A DNA stretch of 64,000 nt from Chitinophaga japonensis (GCF_007830125.1 NZ_VLLG01000002.1:2104611-2168610), one strand, 5' to 3'; shown: positions 27,219 through 36,750, counted from the stretch's first letter. The notes: a model not told the origin generated them from the sequence alone. Numbers and translations: made by a program.

Positions 27219-27638
27219 ATGTATGAAAGAAAGATTCCTGTGAACTTTAATTGCGGTCTGGACCTGGTGGCGGAAGTACTGTACGGCAAATGGAAGATAC
27301 GTTTGCTGTGGTTTATCAACGAAGGTTACAAACGGCCAAGCGAATTGCAGCGGAAGATACCCGATGCTTCCCGGAGGGTGCTGAACGTTCAGTTGAATGA
27401 ACTGGAAGGCCATGAGCTGGTTTCAAAAGTCATTTATCCTGTTATGCCGCCAAAAGTAGAATACAGCTTGACCGAATTTGGGAAAACCCTGATCCCCGTC
27501 ATTAGCCTTTTGGGCCAGTGGGGCGATGAACATGAAGAACGCTTGCGGAACCTGGTCTTAAAGCAACAATCACAGCAGCACGTGAACCTGGCGGGTGATC
27601 GGCCGGGATCTGGCCGGGATAATGAAGCGGCGGATTAA
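27219..27638 (+). CDS. HxlR-family transcriptional regulator
   Basis: The 139-aa protein shows the HxlR winged-helix pattern: NCGLDLVAEVLYGKWKIRLLWFI, RPSELQRKIPDASRRVLNVQLNELEGHELV and VEYSLTEFGKTLIPVI. It is divergent from the SDR gene across a 126-nt gap and probably controls it in response to a reactive carbonyl or redox signal. HxlR proteins often sense electrophiles through an N-terminal Cys, here Cys12. Confidence 0.9.
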   Translation: MYERKIPVNFNCGLDLVAEVLYGKWKIRLLWFINEGYKRPSELQRKIPDASRRVLNVQLNELEGHELVSKVIYPVMPPKVEYSLTEFGKTLIPVISLLGQWGDEHEERLRNLVLKQQSQQHVNLAGDRPGSGRDNEAAD

Positions 27639-27695
27639 TGGATTCCCGGCCCGTTGTTGACCTTGAACCGAGGTGGCTTACCCTGCTTTCTAATA

Positions 27696-27724
27696 AAAAG
27701 GGCTGCTCGTTTATGAGCAGCCCC
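27696..27724 (-). terminator. Terminator of tRNA-Glu copy 2
   Basis: A perfect 9-bp stem (GGGCTGCTC/GAGCAGCCC) with a GTTTAT loop is followed on the minus strand by CTTTTTATTA. Confidence 0.75.
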
Positions 27725-27752
27725 GTAAAATTTGAGCGCCAGCGCCCTGCTG

Positions 27753-27824
27753 TACCGCGTACGGGAATCGAACCCGTGATTCATCCGTGAAAGGGATGCG
27801 TCTTAACCCCTTGACCAACGCGGC
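27753..27824 (-). tRNA. tRNA-Glu (anticodon UUC), copy 2
   Basis: This 72-nt cloverleaf is base-for-base identical to 2336-2407 and has the same orientation. Anticodon loop CTTTCAC gives UUC; CCA is not encoded. Flanks differ from copy 1 apart from the promoter spacing. Confidence 0.95.
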
Positions 27825-27842
27825 TGGTATGTTTTGGGATTG

Positions 27843-27873
27843 CAAAGGTAATACCTGCCGGCATATTTCCAAA
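27843..27873 (-). promoter_or_regulatory. Promoter of tRNA-Glu copy 2
   Basis: On the minus strand TTTG (27870-27873), a 19-nt spacer and TACCTTTG (27843-27850) form a near-ideal Bacteroidota promoter ending 18 nt before the tRNA. Confidence 0.7.
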
Positions 27874-27899
27874 AAAAAATTACTTAACCCAAATTTCTA

Positions 27900-27930
27900 T
27901 TGATTAATCCCTGTATTGCTTGTAAATTCG
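27900..27930 (+). promoter_or_regulatory. Possible gap promoter
   Basis: TTG at 27900 and TAAATTCG at 27923-27930 are 20 nt apart and approximate TTTG-N-TAnnTTTG with one mismatch in each box; the leader to the gap ATG is about 30 nt. Confidence 0.35.
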
Positions 27931-27964
27931 CATCTCTATTTTTCAATTCAAACTACAGTGTAAA

Positions 27965-28981
27965 ATGGGAACGACTCTTAAAATCGGTATTAATGGGTTC
28001 GGTCGTATCGGCCGTCTGGTATACCGCCAGATCTACAACATGCCCGGAATTGACGTGGTAGCGATCAATGACCTCACCAGCCCCAAGGTGCTGGCTCATC
28101 TGCTGAAATATGATTCCGCGCAGGGTAGGTTTGACGCCGAGGTGAAATCCACCGAGAATGCCATCTCCGTTAATGGCGATACAGTGAATATATACGCGCA
28201 GAAAGACCCCTCACAGATTCCCTGGAAAGAGCACAACATAGATGTGGTGATCGAATGCACCGGCTTCTTCACAGATAAAACCAAGGCGGAAGCTCACCTG
28301 GCTGCCGGCGCCAAAAGGGTAGTGATCTCTGCCCCCGCTACCGGCGACCTGAAGACCATCGTTTTCAATGTAAACCATGAAACACTGGATGGCAGCGAAA
28401 CCGTGATCTCCTGCGCTTCCTGCACCACCAACTGCCTGGCGCCCATGGCCAAGGTAATGAACGACACATTCGGTATCGTGGCCGGTCAGATGACCACCAT
28501 CCACGCTTATACCAATGACCAGAATACCCTGGATGCGCCGCACGCTAAAGGCGACCTGCGCCGTGCCCGTGCCGCCGCCGCCAACATCGTGCCCAACAGC
28601 ACCGGCGCCGCCAAAGCCATCGGCCTGGTACTGCCCGAGCTGAAAGGCAAGCTGGATGGCGGTGCACAACGCGTGCCCACCATCACCGGCTCTCTCACCG
28701 AGCTGACCACCGTCCTGGCCAAAAAAGTAACCGTGGAAGAAGTGAACGCCGCCATGAAGGCCGCTGCCAACGAATCTTACGGCTACAACGAAGACGAGAT
28801 CGTAAGCTCCGACATCATCGGTATACGCTACGGCTCCCTGTTCGACGCCACGCAGACCAAGATCGTGACCGTAGGCGACACCCAGTTGGTGAAAACTGTA
28901 TCCTGGTACGATAACGAAATGAGCTATGTTTCCCAACTGGTTCGTACCGTTAAGTACTTTGCAGAGCTGATCAGCAAATAA
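27965..28981 (+). CDS. gap: Glyceraldehyde-3-phosphate dehydrogenase, type I
   Basis: The 338-aa protein has the N-terminal NAD site INGFGRIGR, catalytic Cys153 in ASCTTN and the His-containing [10 protein letters not shown]. It oxidises glyceraldehyde-3-phosphate to 1,3-bisphosphoglycerate in glycolysis, in the cytoplasm. The following gene is pgk, the next enzyme in the pathway, about 100 nt downstream across a palindromic repeat, so the two are probably co-transcribed. Confidence 0.98.
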   Translation: MGTTLKIGINGFGRIGRLVYRQIYNMPGIDVVAINDLTSPKVLAHLLKYDSAQGRFDAEVKSTENAISVNGDTVNIYAQKDPSQIPWKEHNIDVVIECTGFFTDKTKAEAHLAAGAKRVVISAPATGDLKTIVFNVNHETLDGSETVISCASCTTNCLAPMAKVMNDTFGIVAGQMTTIHAYTNDQNTLDAPHAKGDLRRARAAAANIVPNSTGAAKAIGLVLPELKGKLDGGAQRVPTITGSLTELTTVLAKKVTVEEVNAAMKAAANESYGYNEDEIVSSDIIGIRYGSLFDATQTKIVTVGDTQLVKTVSWYDNEMSYVSQLVRTVKYFAELISK

Positions 28982-28998
28982 GCATAAGCCATATAATC

Positions 28999-29054
28999 GT
29001 GAAAGGTGAAGTGTGAAGAGTGAACCCGTTCACCTTTCACGCTTCACCTTTCAC
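28999..29054. repeat. Palindromic repeat, family B, between gap and pgk
   Basis: Two 26-nt arms (28999-29024 and 29029-29054; 23 of 26 pairs) surround a CCCG loop. The arms are built from GTGAAAGGTGAA units. A partial copy of the same unit (TTCACCTTTCACCTTTCA) lies just upstream of ppk1 at about 53339-53356. The long hairpin may affect gap/pgk mRNA stability; there is no T-run for termination. Confidence 0.75.
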
Positions 29055-29085
29055 ATTTTCCTCCTTCACGTTTCAATCCATCACT

Positions 29086-30282
29086 ATGAGTAAATTTTCC
29101 GATTATAGTTTCAGGGGCCACAAAGCCGTGGTACGCGTGGATTTCAACGTTCCGCTGAACGAAAAGTACGAGATCACCGACGATACCCGCATGCGTGCCG
29201 CCGTGCCTACCATCAAAAAGATCCTGCAGGATGGTGGCGCCGTTATCCTGATGTCGCACCTGGGCCGGCCCAAGGAAGGACCTACAGAAAAGTATTCCCT
29301 GAAACACCTGGTATACCGCCTGGTAAAACTGCTGGATGGCGTTACCGTGAAATTTGCGGAAGACTGCATTGGCCCGGTGGCGGAAGAAGCTGCGTCCAAC
29401 CTGCAAATGGGCGAAGTGCTGCTGCTGGAAAACCTGCGTTTTCACAAACAGGAGGAAAAAGGTGATGCCGCCTTTGCCCAGCAGTTGGCCAAACTGGGGG
29501 ATGTATATGTAAACGACGCCTTCGGCACCGCCCACCGCGCGCACGCCTCTACGGCCGTTATTGCCCAATACTTCCCGGCAGATGCCCGCATGTTCGGCCT
29601 CCTGATGGAAGCCGAGGTAAGCAACGCGGAAAAAGTGCTGCATAATGCAGAAAGGCCCTTTACCGCCATCCTCGGCGGCGCAAAGGTAAGCGACAAAATA
29701 CTGATCATAGAGAACCTGATGGAAAAGGCCAATAACATTATCATTGGCGGCGGTATGGCCTACACCTTCCTGAAAGCCCAGGGCAAGGAGATCGGGAACT
29801 CCCTCTGCGAGAACGACAAGCTGGACCTGGCCAACGAGCTGCTGGCCAAGGCCAAAGCCAAAGGCGTAGCCCTGCTGCTGCCCGTGGACTCCGTGGCGGC
29901 CGACAAGTTTGCCGAAGATGCCAGTACGCAGGCAGTATCCAATGATAACATTCCCGCCGGCTGGATGGGACTGGATATTGGCGAAAAATCCGTACAGCAG
30001 TTTGGAGAGGTGATCGGCCAGTCCAAAACCATTTTATGGAACGGTCCCATGGGCGTGTTTGAAATGAAGCCTTTCCAGGCAGGCACCAAAGCCATTGCAG
30101 ACGCCATTGTGAGCGCTACGGCCAAAGGCGCTTTCTCCCTGGTGGGTGGCGGCGATTCCGTAGCGGCCGTAAACCAGTTCGGCCTGGCGGATAAAGTAAG
30201 CTATGTATCCACCGGTGGCGGCGCCATGCTGGAATTCTTTGAAGGCAAGGAGCTACCCGGCATTGCAGCTATCAACGCATAG
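29086..30282 (+). CDS. pgk: Phosphoglycerate kinase
   Basis: The 398-aa protein has the PGK signature [13 protein letters not shown] near the N-terminus, LMSHLGRPK substrate-binding and the C-terminal nucleotide-binding [13 protein letters not shown]. It makes ATP and 3-phosphoglycerate from 1,3-bisphosphoglycerate. Start ATG 29086 ([13 protein letters not shown]) is chosen; an in-frame upstream ATG at 29020 would add a Phe/Thr-rich tail encoded by the palindromic repeat and is unlikely. Confidence 0.97.
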   Translation: MSKFSDYSFRGHKAVVRVDFNVPLNEKYEITDDTRMRAAVPTIKKILQDGGAVILMSHLGRPKEGPTEKYSLKHLVYRLVKLLDGVTVKFAEDCIGPVAEEAASNLQMGEVLLLENLRFHKQEEKGDAAFAQQLAKLGDVYVNDAFGTAHRAHASTAVIAQYFPADARMFGLLMEAEVSNAEKVLHNAERPFTAILGGAKVSDKILIIENLMEKANNIIIGGGMAYTFLKAQGKEIGNSLCENDKLDLANELLAKAKAKGVALLLPVDSVAADKFAEDASTQAVSNDNIPAGWMGLDIGEKSVQQFGEVIGQSKTILWNGPMGVFEMKPFQAGTKAIADAIVSATAKGAFSLVGGGDSVAAVNQFGLADKVSYVSTGGGAMLEFFEGKELPGIAAINA

Positions 30283-30363
30283 ATCCTCGCACACCAGATA
30301 GTAGTACGGAGACCTGGCTGGTTTTTAAAACCTGTCAGGTCTTTTTTGTACATTAGGTCCTCT

Positions 30364-31605
30364 ATGAAAAAACTCTTCCGTCATCTCTATTTCCAGGTAC
30401 TTGTTGCCATCATACTCGGCGTGCTGGCCGGGTTGCTTTTCCCGGGCATTGCCGGTACCGGTAAGCTGATCAGCGAAATTTTCATTAACCTCATCAAGAT
30501 GCTGATAGCCCCCATCATTTTCCTGACCATTGTGCTGGGCATTGCCCGCATGGGCGATATGAAGAAGGTGGGCCGGGTAGGCGGCAAGGCCCTGCTGTAT
30601 TTCGAGATCGTGACCACGCTGGCCATTGTAATAGGGCTGGTGGTGGCCAACTGGCTGAAACCCGGTCATGGCGTGGCTTTTACCCATGTAAATGTGTCGG
30701 AGGTCGCCAAAATAGAGCAGGAAGCGGGCGGCATGAACTGGGGGGAGTTTTTCCTGCACATTGTTCCCTCCAACGTGGTGGACGCTTTTGCCAAGGGAGA
30801 TATCCTGCAGGTGCTGGTATTCGCCATCCTGTTCGGCTACGGCGTTACCAAAATGAAAGATGGGGGCATGCCGCTGCTGCATTCGTTTGACAGGATATCA
30901 CAGGTGTTCTTCAACATCCTGAAGGTGATCATGCGGCTGGCTCCCCTGGGCGCCTTTGGCGGTATGGCCTACACCATCGGCAATTTTGGCGCAGCGGCGC
31001 TGATACCGCTGGTAAAGCTGATGGTATGCGTGTACCTCACCATGATCGTCTTTATTTTCGGCGGCCTGGGCCTGATAGCGCGCGCCTACCGCTTCAGCCT
31101 CTGGCAGTACCTGAAATTTGTGCGTAACGAGATATTGCTGGTGCTGGGTACCTCCTCCTCCGAATCCGCGCTGCCCGGTATGATGGAGCGCCTGGAGCAG
31201 TTGGGCTGTTCCCGCTCCGTGGTGGGGCTGGTAATACCGGCCGGCTACTCCTTTAACCTGGACGGCACCAGCATCTACCTGTCCATGGCTGTGATATTCC
31301 TGGCGCAGGTCTTTAACGTGCCCCTCAGCCTGGGGCAGGAGCTGACCATCATCGGCATACTGGTAGTGACCTCCAAAGGCGCCGCCGGCATTACCGGCAG
31401 TGGTTTTATTGTGCTGGCTTCTACGCTGACGGTCATTAAAGTGATACCGGTAGAAGGGCTGGCCATATTGATAGGCGTGGACCGCTTTATGTCCGAGGCC
31501 AGGGCCATTACCAACCTGATAGGCAATGGCGTGGCTACCATTGTAGTGGCCAAAAGCGAGCGGGAGTTTGATGAGGAGCGGTATAAGGCCGCCATTAACC
31601 GTTAA
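30364..31605 (+). CDS. Dicarboxylate/glutamate:cation symporter (DAACS family)
   Basis: The 413-aa membrane protein has family motifs: Ser-rich re-entrant loop GTSSSESALPGMMERLEQLG, AGYSFNLDGTSIYLSMAVIFLAQ, SKGAAGITGSGFIVLASTL and DRFMSEARAITNLIGNGVATIVV. It takes up C4-dicarboxylates or glutamate/aspartate with H+ or Na+. The start codon is ATG 30364, just before MKKLFRHLYFQVLVAII. It is closest to DctA/GltP proteins; the substrate cannot be decided here. Confidence 0.93.
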   Translation: MKKLFRHLYFQVLVAIILGVLAGLLFPGIAGTGKLISEIFINLIKMLIAPIIFLTIVLGIARMGDMKKVGRVGGKALLYFEIVTTLAIVIGLVVANWLKPGHGVAFTHVNVSEVAKIEQEAGGMNWGEFFLHIVPSNVVDAFAKGDILQVLVFAILFGYGVTKMKDGGMPLLHSFDRISQVFFNILKVIMRLAPLGAFGGMAYTIGNFGAAALIPLVKLMVCVYLTMIVFIFGGLGLIARAYRFSLWQYLKFVRNEILLVLGTSSSESALPGMMERLEQLGCSRSVVGLVIPAGYSFNLDGTSIYLSMAVIFLAQVFNVPLSLGQELTIIGILVVTSKGAAGITGSGFIVLASTLTVIKVIPVEGLAILIGVDRFMSEARAITNLIGNGVATIVVAKSEREFDEERYKAAINR

Positions 31606-31669
31606 TTTCCGCTTCTTTCCTATGTGAACATTTATTACATTTAAATAATATTCACCGTTATGAAAATAG

Positions 31670-31691
31670 CCATGATATAGCTTTATCATGG
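31670..31691. repeat. Small inverted repeat downstream of the symporter
   Basis: A perfect 8-bp palindrome (CCATGATA/TATCATGG, loop TAGCTT) lies between the symporter and the next start. It may be a terminator-like hairpin without a T-run, or an operator. Confidence 0.35.
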
Positions 31692-31728
31692 TAGATTGTA
31701 CCTGGCCGTTTTAAAAAGTAAATTGCAG

Positions 31729-32586
31729 ATGAAACCGAACATCCTCCTCCGATCAGCCATTGTTGCCTGCCTGTGTTTCCCCGCTTCCCTGGCTGTTGCC
31801 CAGCAGCCATCCCTGACACTGGAAAAGCAATGGGAAACAGACACCATCATGCAGGTGCCGGAATCCGTTTATTATGATGCAAAGCGCAATGTGCTGTATG
31901 TAGCCAACATACAGGGCGCCAGTAATGAAAAGGACGGACGGGGCTTTATCTCCCGCCTGTCGCCCGAAGGCAAGGTGCTGGAAATGGAATGGGTGAGCGG
32001 GCTGAATGCCCCCAAAGGGATGGGTATTTATAAGAACCGGCTGTATGTGGCAGACCTGACAGACATCGTGGTGATAGACATTGCCCAGGGCAGCATCGTG
32101 CAGCGCATTCCCGTAGCAGGCAGCGTATTCCTCAATGATATTGCCATTGACAATAAGGGTACCGTATATGTATCGGATACCCGCGTGGGCAAAGTGCACC
32201 GGTATAAGCATGGCGAGGTCACCACCCTGTTGGAAGGGCTGAAGGGGCCCAATGGCCTGCTGTTATTGCCCGGCGGCGCTTTTTATGTGCTGGCGGATGG
32301 TGCGCTGTTCCAACTGCAGCAGGACAATACCCTTAAAAAGCTGGCAGACGTGAGCAAAAGCGTGGACGGCATAGAGCCCGTGAAACCTGGGGAATTCATT
32401 GTATCTTGCTGGCCGGGCGAAGTATTTTATGTCGATGCCGGCGCCGGTACTGCTACCAAACTGCTGGATACCCGGGATAAAGGGCTGAACACGGCCGATA
32501 TCGGTTACAATCCTCAAGAGAAAATAGTTTACATACCTACCTTTAATGGCAATACCGTGGCGGCTTATGTGCTGAAAGGTATATAG
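31729..32586 (+). CDS. Exported SMP-30/gluconolactonase-like beta-propeller protein
   Basis: The 285-aa protein has a signal peptide (SAIVACLCFPASLAVAQQ). It contains propeller blades with the repeated pattern ...VYYDAKRNVLYVAN, GIYKNRLYVADLTDIVVID, NDIAIDNKGTVYVSDTRVGKVHRY and GPNGLLLLPGGAFYVLADG, similar to SMP-30/LRE-like proteins. Gluconolactonase activity is possible but metal ligands are not certain. Followed by a palindromic repeat and a sensor kinase. Confidence 0.7.
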   Translation: MKPNILLRSAIVACLCFPASLAVAQQPSLTLEKQWETDTIMQVPESVYYDAKRNVLYVANIQGASNEKDGRGFISRLSPEGKVLEMEWVSGLNAPKGMGIYKNRLYVADLTDIVVIDIAQGSIVQRIPVAGSVFLNDIAIDNKGTVYVSDTRVGKVHRYKHGEVTTLLEGLKGPNGLLLLPGGAFYVLADGALFQLQQDNTLKKLADVSKSVDGIEPVKPGEFIVSCWPGEVFYVDAGAGTATKLLDTRDKGLNTADIGYNPQEKIVYIPTFNGNTVAAYVLKGI

Positions 32587-32597
32587 TATAGATACTG

Positions 32598-32727
32598 AAT
32601 GTAAAATGATAAATATAAAATGATAAATGTAAAAGTTGGTGGCAAGTTGCTATTGAGGCGGCGATGTTACGTTGAGATAGGTATACCACGTTTTACATTT
32701 GTCATTTTACATTTAATATTTACCATT
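32598..32727. repeat. Palindromic repeat, family C, overlapping the sensor-kinase start
   Basis: Two 37-nt arms (32598-32634 and 32691-32727) match as inverted repeats at 31 of 37 positions. They are built from AAATGTAAAATGATAAAT-like units around a GC-richer 56-nt centre. The ATG and the first ~36 codons of the following gene lie within it. Confidence 0.75.
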
Positions 32728-35700
32728 GTATATTTTTCTCCGCCCGCCGCAGCCCAGGAACCTCCCAATTCCTACAAGTTCTCCCACCTGAATATCCAGA
32801 ATGGGCTTGCCAGCAATCACGTGTCGGCTATTTTACAGGACAGGAGAGGGTTTATATGGATTGCCAGTACCGCCCTGCAGCGTTATGACGGCAGCAACCT
32901 GATCACGGTGGCCAGCTTTGACAAGGTGCCCGGCTCCATTTATTATGACGACATCTGCCTCTGCGAGGACAGCAAAGGCCGTATCTGGATGGGCGCGCCC
33001 GATAACATTCATGTATACGACCCCGCTACCAGCGGCGCGGAGGCGCTGAAAGTAGACATACTGCCATCCCTGCAGGGCAACCTGCAATGCAGCCACATTG
33101 TAGAGGACCACGCCGGTGTAATATGGGCCACTACCCAGGAAGGGCTGCTGCGCTTTAATGACAGCACGCGCCGCTTTGAAAAACCGGCCCTCATACCGGA
33201 ACCGCAGCGCCTGCAAATGAACAGCGCCATCATAGAGGACCAGGAGGGGCAGCTCTGGATCAGTGGCGTAAAAGGCATCTTCCTGCTGTCCCGCGATCGG
33301 AAGCGCCTGTATAGCGCGGACAACAATCCCGCGCAGCTACCGGTGTTCACCATCGGCAGGAGCATCCGCAAGTTCTTTATCGACCAGCAGCACCACCTCT
33401 GGATAGCCTCCCGCGGGGCCGGCCTTTACCGGTATAATCCCGCTTCCCGGGACCTGCAGGTGTATAAGATGGGAGAGATATTTGACATTACCGCCGACCA
33501 GGAACATAACATATGGGTGGCTACCGAGCAGGATGGCATAGCCCGCTTTGACGACAGCCGGCAGCAGTTTATGAAGAACATCCGCGCAGACAATGCAGAC
33601 GACCTGGGGCTACACTATGATTTTGAGTCCAATTGCCTGCTGGCAGACCGGGAAGGGCATTTATGGATAGGCACGGATAAAGGGGTGAACATACTCAGCC
33701 TGCACAATCCTACTTTCCGCCTGATGGACCACCGCACCGAATTCAGCGGCACCCGCCTGCGCCTGCCCAGGGCGGAGGTAACGGACCTTTTCCAGGCCAC
33801 TAACGGCGATATATATGTGGGCTACTGGGGCCAGGGCTTCAGTTGGCTCGATGGCCGGCTGGGACTGAAACGGAACTTTACTTACGGGGAGGCGGCTCCT
33901 GCCTATGCGATACCGGAAGGACGCAGCCTGGTATGGAGCTTTGCAGAGATGCCCGACGGGCGCATCCTGGTAGGCCAGGAGAATGGCTACCTTTCCGAGT
34001 TTGATCCCCGGCAGGGGAAATTCCTGGCGCATCACCGCCCCCGCGCCTTCCAGGACCAGACCCTGATGAGCCTTTACGTGGAGGACGATACCTGCATATG
34101 GGTGGGACTGTACAAAAGAGGCCTGGCGCGCTGGAACCCGCAGCGGGACACCGCTTATGGCTACCCGCAGCTACTGGACAATATACAGCGGCAAACGTCC
34201 GTGATGGATATCGCAGGACAGAATGACTCTCTCCTGTGGCTGGCTACCAGTAATGCCGGGCTGGTGCTGTTCAACAAGCACCGCGGCCAGGTGGTGACCA
34301 GGGATATTTTCAGGGACGGCGCGCGCTCCGTAAATAATATTACCTGCCTCTATAAACCGGATGACACCACGCTGGTAGCCGGCACCGATCATGGCATATG
34401 GGTATTCAATACCCGGCGCCACACCGTGCAGCCCCTGAAGATCAACGGGGTGCTGTTTGATGAATGGGTGCTCAGCATGCGCGCAGATGCCAGTGACGGC
34501 ATCTGGTTTACCACGCCGTACGGGTTTTACCGTTTTCACCGCCGGCAGTTTGAGCTGGAAACCTTTGTGCAGGGCGATAATATCATAGACAACAACCGCA
34601 GGGTGCGCCGGCGCATTATACAACTGAAGGACGGCCGGCTGCTGGCCGGCGCTTCCGACCATTTCCTGGCCTTTGACCCGGCCGTGCTGAAAGTAGCGCC
34701 GCCCCCGCCGGATGTGACCATCCTCACGTTCAAGGCGCTGGACAGTACCATACAACTGACACGGGAGCCGGTAGCGCTTTCCTACCAGCAGAATTTTATC
34801 TCCATCGAGTTTAAAAGCCTGCAGTATCATCACGAAAAGATCCGCTACTACTACCAGTTGGAGGGGCTGGACCCGGACTGGGTAAGCGCCGACGGCCTGT
34901 TGATCGCCAAATACACCAACCTGCCCCCAGGCAGTTATACCTTTAAGGTGCGCAGCGTAAACGCCGCCGGTACTTTTTCCGAGAAGACCACCTCCCAGCG
35001 GATCATCATAAAACCGGCCTTCTGGCAAACCAACTGGTTCCGCCTGCTGGTGCTGGCAGCCATTGCCGCGCTGGTATATGTTTATTTCCGGGCGCGTATT
35101 TACTATATTAAAAAGGAAGCGCGGCAGCGGGCTGCCATGCAGCAGAAGATCGCGCAATTGGAAATGAAGGCCCTGCGGGCGCAGATGAACCCGCACTTCA
35201 TCTTTAACGCCCTTAATTCCATCCAGACCTTTATGATGAAAAGCGAAACGGAGCAGGCCCTGAATTACCTGAACCGCTTTGCCCGCCTGATCCGCAGCGT
35301 GCTGGACCACTCCCAGCTCAATACCATTCCCATTTCCAAAGAGGTGAGCATGCTGGAGAACTATATAGAGCTGGAGAAGCTGCGCTTTGCAGACCAGTTC
35401 AGCTACCGGATCAGTATAGACCCCGCGCTGGATCCCGATTTCACCGAGATACCCGCGATGATCATACAGCCCTTCATTGAGAACGCCATCTGGCACGGGT
35501 TGCTGCACAGGAAGGAGGGGGGCTGCCTGCAATTGTCCTTCACCAAAATGCAGGACCGGATATTATGCGTAATAGAAGATAATGGAGTGGGCCGGCAAAA
35601 ATCCGCTGCGCTCAAGCTGCAGAGCGGCTACACCCACGCTTCCAGGGGCCTGCAGATCACCCGCGACCGGCTCTCGCTGTACAACAGCCGCTTTAATATG

Positions 35701-35793
35701 GATGCCTGCTTTGATATTGAGGATATTTTTGATGATGCCGGCCAGCCCGCCGGTACCCGGGTAAATTTGTGGTTCCCGCTCGTAGAGGATTGA
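32620..35793 (+). CDS. LytS-type sensor histidine kinase with two-component beta-propeller sensor
   Basis: The 1057-aa protein has a signal peptide (FTFVILHLIFTIVYFSPPAAAQ), then about 14 blades of the Reg_prop type (GFIWIAST, GRIWMGAP, GVIWATTQEGLLRF, HLWIGTDKGVNIL) filling ~45-690. A Y_Y_Y domain (~710-790; LEGLDPDWVSADG, LPPGSYTFKVRSVNAAG), one TM helix (WFRLLVLAAIAALVYVYF, ~807), and a LytS/YehU-type His kinase follow, with the phospho-acceptor in QMNPHFIFNALNS (~857) and an HATPase at the end (FIENAIWHGL, IEDNGVGRQ). It lacks the AraC output of hybrid systems. Its cognate LytTR regulator is not adjacent, so it is an orphan here. Confidence 0.9.
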   Translation: MINVKVGGKLLLRRRCYVEIGIPRFTFVILHLIFTIVYFSPPAAAQEPPNSYKFSHLNIQNGLASNHVSAILQDRRGFIWIASTALQRYDGSNLITVASFDKVPGSIYYDDICLCEDSKGRIWMGAPDNIHVYDPATSGAEALKVDILPSLQGNLQCSHIVEDHAGVIWATTQEGLLRFNDSTRRFEKPALIPEPQRLQMNSAIIEDQEGQLWISGVKGIFLLSRDRKRLYSADNNPAQLPVFTIGRSIRKFFIDQQHHLWIASRGAGLYRYNPASRDLQVYKMGEIFDITADQEHNIWVATEQDGIARFDDSRQQFMKNIRADNADDLGLHYDFESNCLLADREGHLWIGTDKGVNILSLHNPTFRLMDHRTEFSGTRLRLPRAEVTDLFQATNGDIYVGYWGQGFSWLDGRLGLKRNFTYGEAAPAYAIPEGRSLVWSFAEMPDGRILVGQENGYLSEFDPRQGKFLAHHRPRAFQDQTLMSLYVEDDTCIWVGLYKRGLARWNPQRDTAYGYPQLLDNIQRQTSVMDIAGQNDSLLWLATSNAGLVLFNKHRGQVVTRDIFRDGARSVNNITCLYKPDDTTLVAGTDHGIWVFNTRRHTVQPLKINGVLFDEWVLSMRADASDGIWFTTPYGFYRFHRRQFELETFVQGDNIIDNNRRVRRRIIQLKDGRLLAGASDHFLAFDPAVLKVAPPPPDVTILTFKALDSTIQLTREPVALSYQQNFISIEFKSLQYHHEKIRYYYQLEGLDPDWVSADGLLIAKYTNLPPGSYTFKVRSVNAAGTFSEKTTSQRIIIKPAFWQTNWFRLLVLAAIAALVYVYFRARIYYIKKEARQRAAMQQKIAQLEMKALRAQMNPHFIFNALNSIQTFMMKSETEQALNYLNRFARLIRSVLDHSQLNTIPISKEVSMLENYIELEKLRFADQFSYRISIDPALDPDFTEIPAMIIQPFIENAIWHGLLHRKEGGCLQLSFTKMQDRILCVIEDNGVGRQKSAALKLQSGYTHASRGLQITRDRLSLYNSRFNMDACFDIEDIFDDAGQPAGTRVNLWFPLVED

Positions 35794-35802
35794 ACTGGCG
35801 CA

Positions 35803-36750
35803 CTATTCCGCTTTAACTACCGTACCCTGTCTTTCACTCCATCTCCAGGGGCTGTGCAGCAGGCGCAGTCCGCCCAGCCAGCGGTGCTCCAGCGAGATAT
35901 AATCCAGGTAGTTTTCTTCATTATTCAGCATTTCCCGGCCCAGGCCGGTGATGGATAACAGGGCATCCTGCTGGGTGATGAGGCCCGCGCTGCGCATCCG
36001 CTGCAGATAAATGTCCAGTTGAAAATCGCCAAAGCCGTACAGCTTCATATCGGTCCAGAACTGGGCGTACAGGTCGTGCCAGCGCTGGCTGGATACCGCC
36101 AGCTTGCGCAGGAAATAGCTTTGAATGGCATTCAGCCCGTTCTCAGCAGAAGGCAGCCGCTGCAGGTGCGCCCTGAGCGCCGGCCCCAGGAAGGGCAGGT
36201 GTCCGCCCGGCTCCCGGCTGATGGCTTCCAGGGTCAAAGGATCGCCCTGGCAATAGGCCTGCCAGGCCCGCTCCGCCAGGGCCAGGTCCGCCTCCTCCAG
36301 GTAAATGCGCTCCTCGAATAAAGCGGGAAAATGGTAGGGCATTAATAAGCCCAGTCCCCGGAAATCCGGCACCTCCGGGTGCTGGTCAATGGACACCATG
36401 CTGATCCGGGGAAGTGTGCTGAGCTGGGAGCGCAGGTAATGCAGCACAAACAGCAGGTTGACCTGGCAGAAAAGATCAAACTCGAACCACAGCACTACTT
36501 CTGCCTCGCGGGTAACGTTTGCCAACTGCTCCAGCTCTTTCACCACATTGGTAAAATAGGTTTGTTTGTCAATGCCGTAATGGTATTCCAGGTGTTTGGA
36601 GCGGGATGCGAAAAAATCGGCAGGGTCGTCCGTATATTTTACTTTGCCTTCGCACATCATTTCACGGCATACCACGATCTCTCCCCGTATATTGCTTTGA
36701 CGGAACAGGGTTAAAGTAGCATCGCCATTAAGAACGTGCATATACAGCAT
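35803..36750 (-). CDS. DUF1835 (and DUF3658-like) domain protein
   Basis: The 315-aa cytoplasmic protein starts MLYMHVLNGDATLTLFRQSNIRGEIVVCREMMCEG, the usual DUF1835 opening, followed by VVLWFEFDLFCQVNLLFVLHYL. The C-terminal part (QLDIYLQRMRSAGLITQQD...) resembles DUF3658. Function is unknown; not obviously linked to either neighbour. It converges on the sensor-kinase gene (9 nt between stops). Confidence 0.8.
   Translation of the reverse strand: MLYMHVLNGDATLTLFRQSNIRGEIVVCREMMCEGKVKYTDDPADFFASRSKHLEYHYGIDKQTYFTNVVKELEQLANVTREAEVVLWFEFDLFCQVNLLFVLHYLRSQLSTLPRISMVSIDQHPEVPDFRGLGLLMPYHFPALFEERIYLEEADLALAERAWQAYCQGDPLTLEAISREPGGHLPFLGPALRAHLQRLPSAENGLNAIQSYFLRKLAVSSQRWHDLYAQFWTDMKLYGFGDFQLDIYLQRMRSAGLITQQDALLSITGLGREMLNNEENYLDYISLEHRWLGGLRLLHSPWRWSERQGTVVKAE

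Noticed and set aside
34171..35532. 453-aa open frame opposite the sensor kinase
   Set aside because: Shadow of the kinase and HATPase domains, which are well supported.
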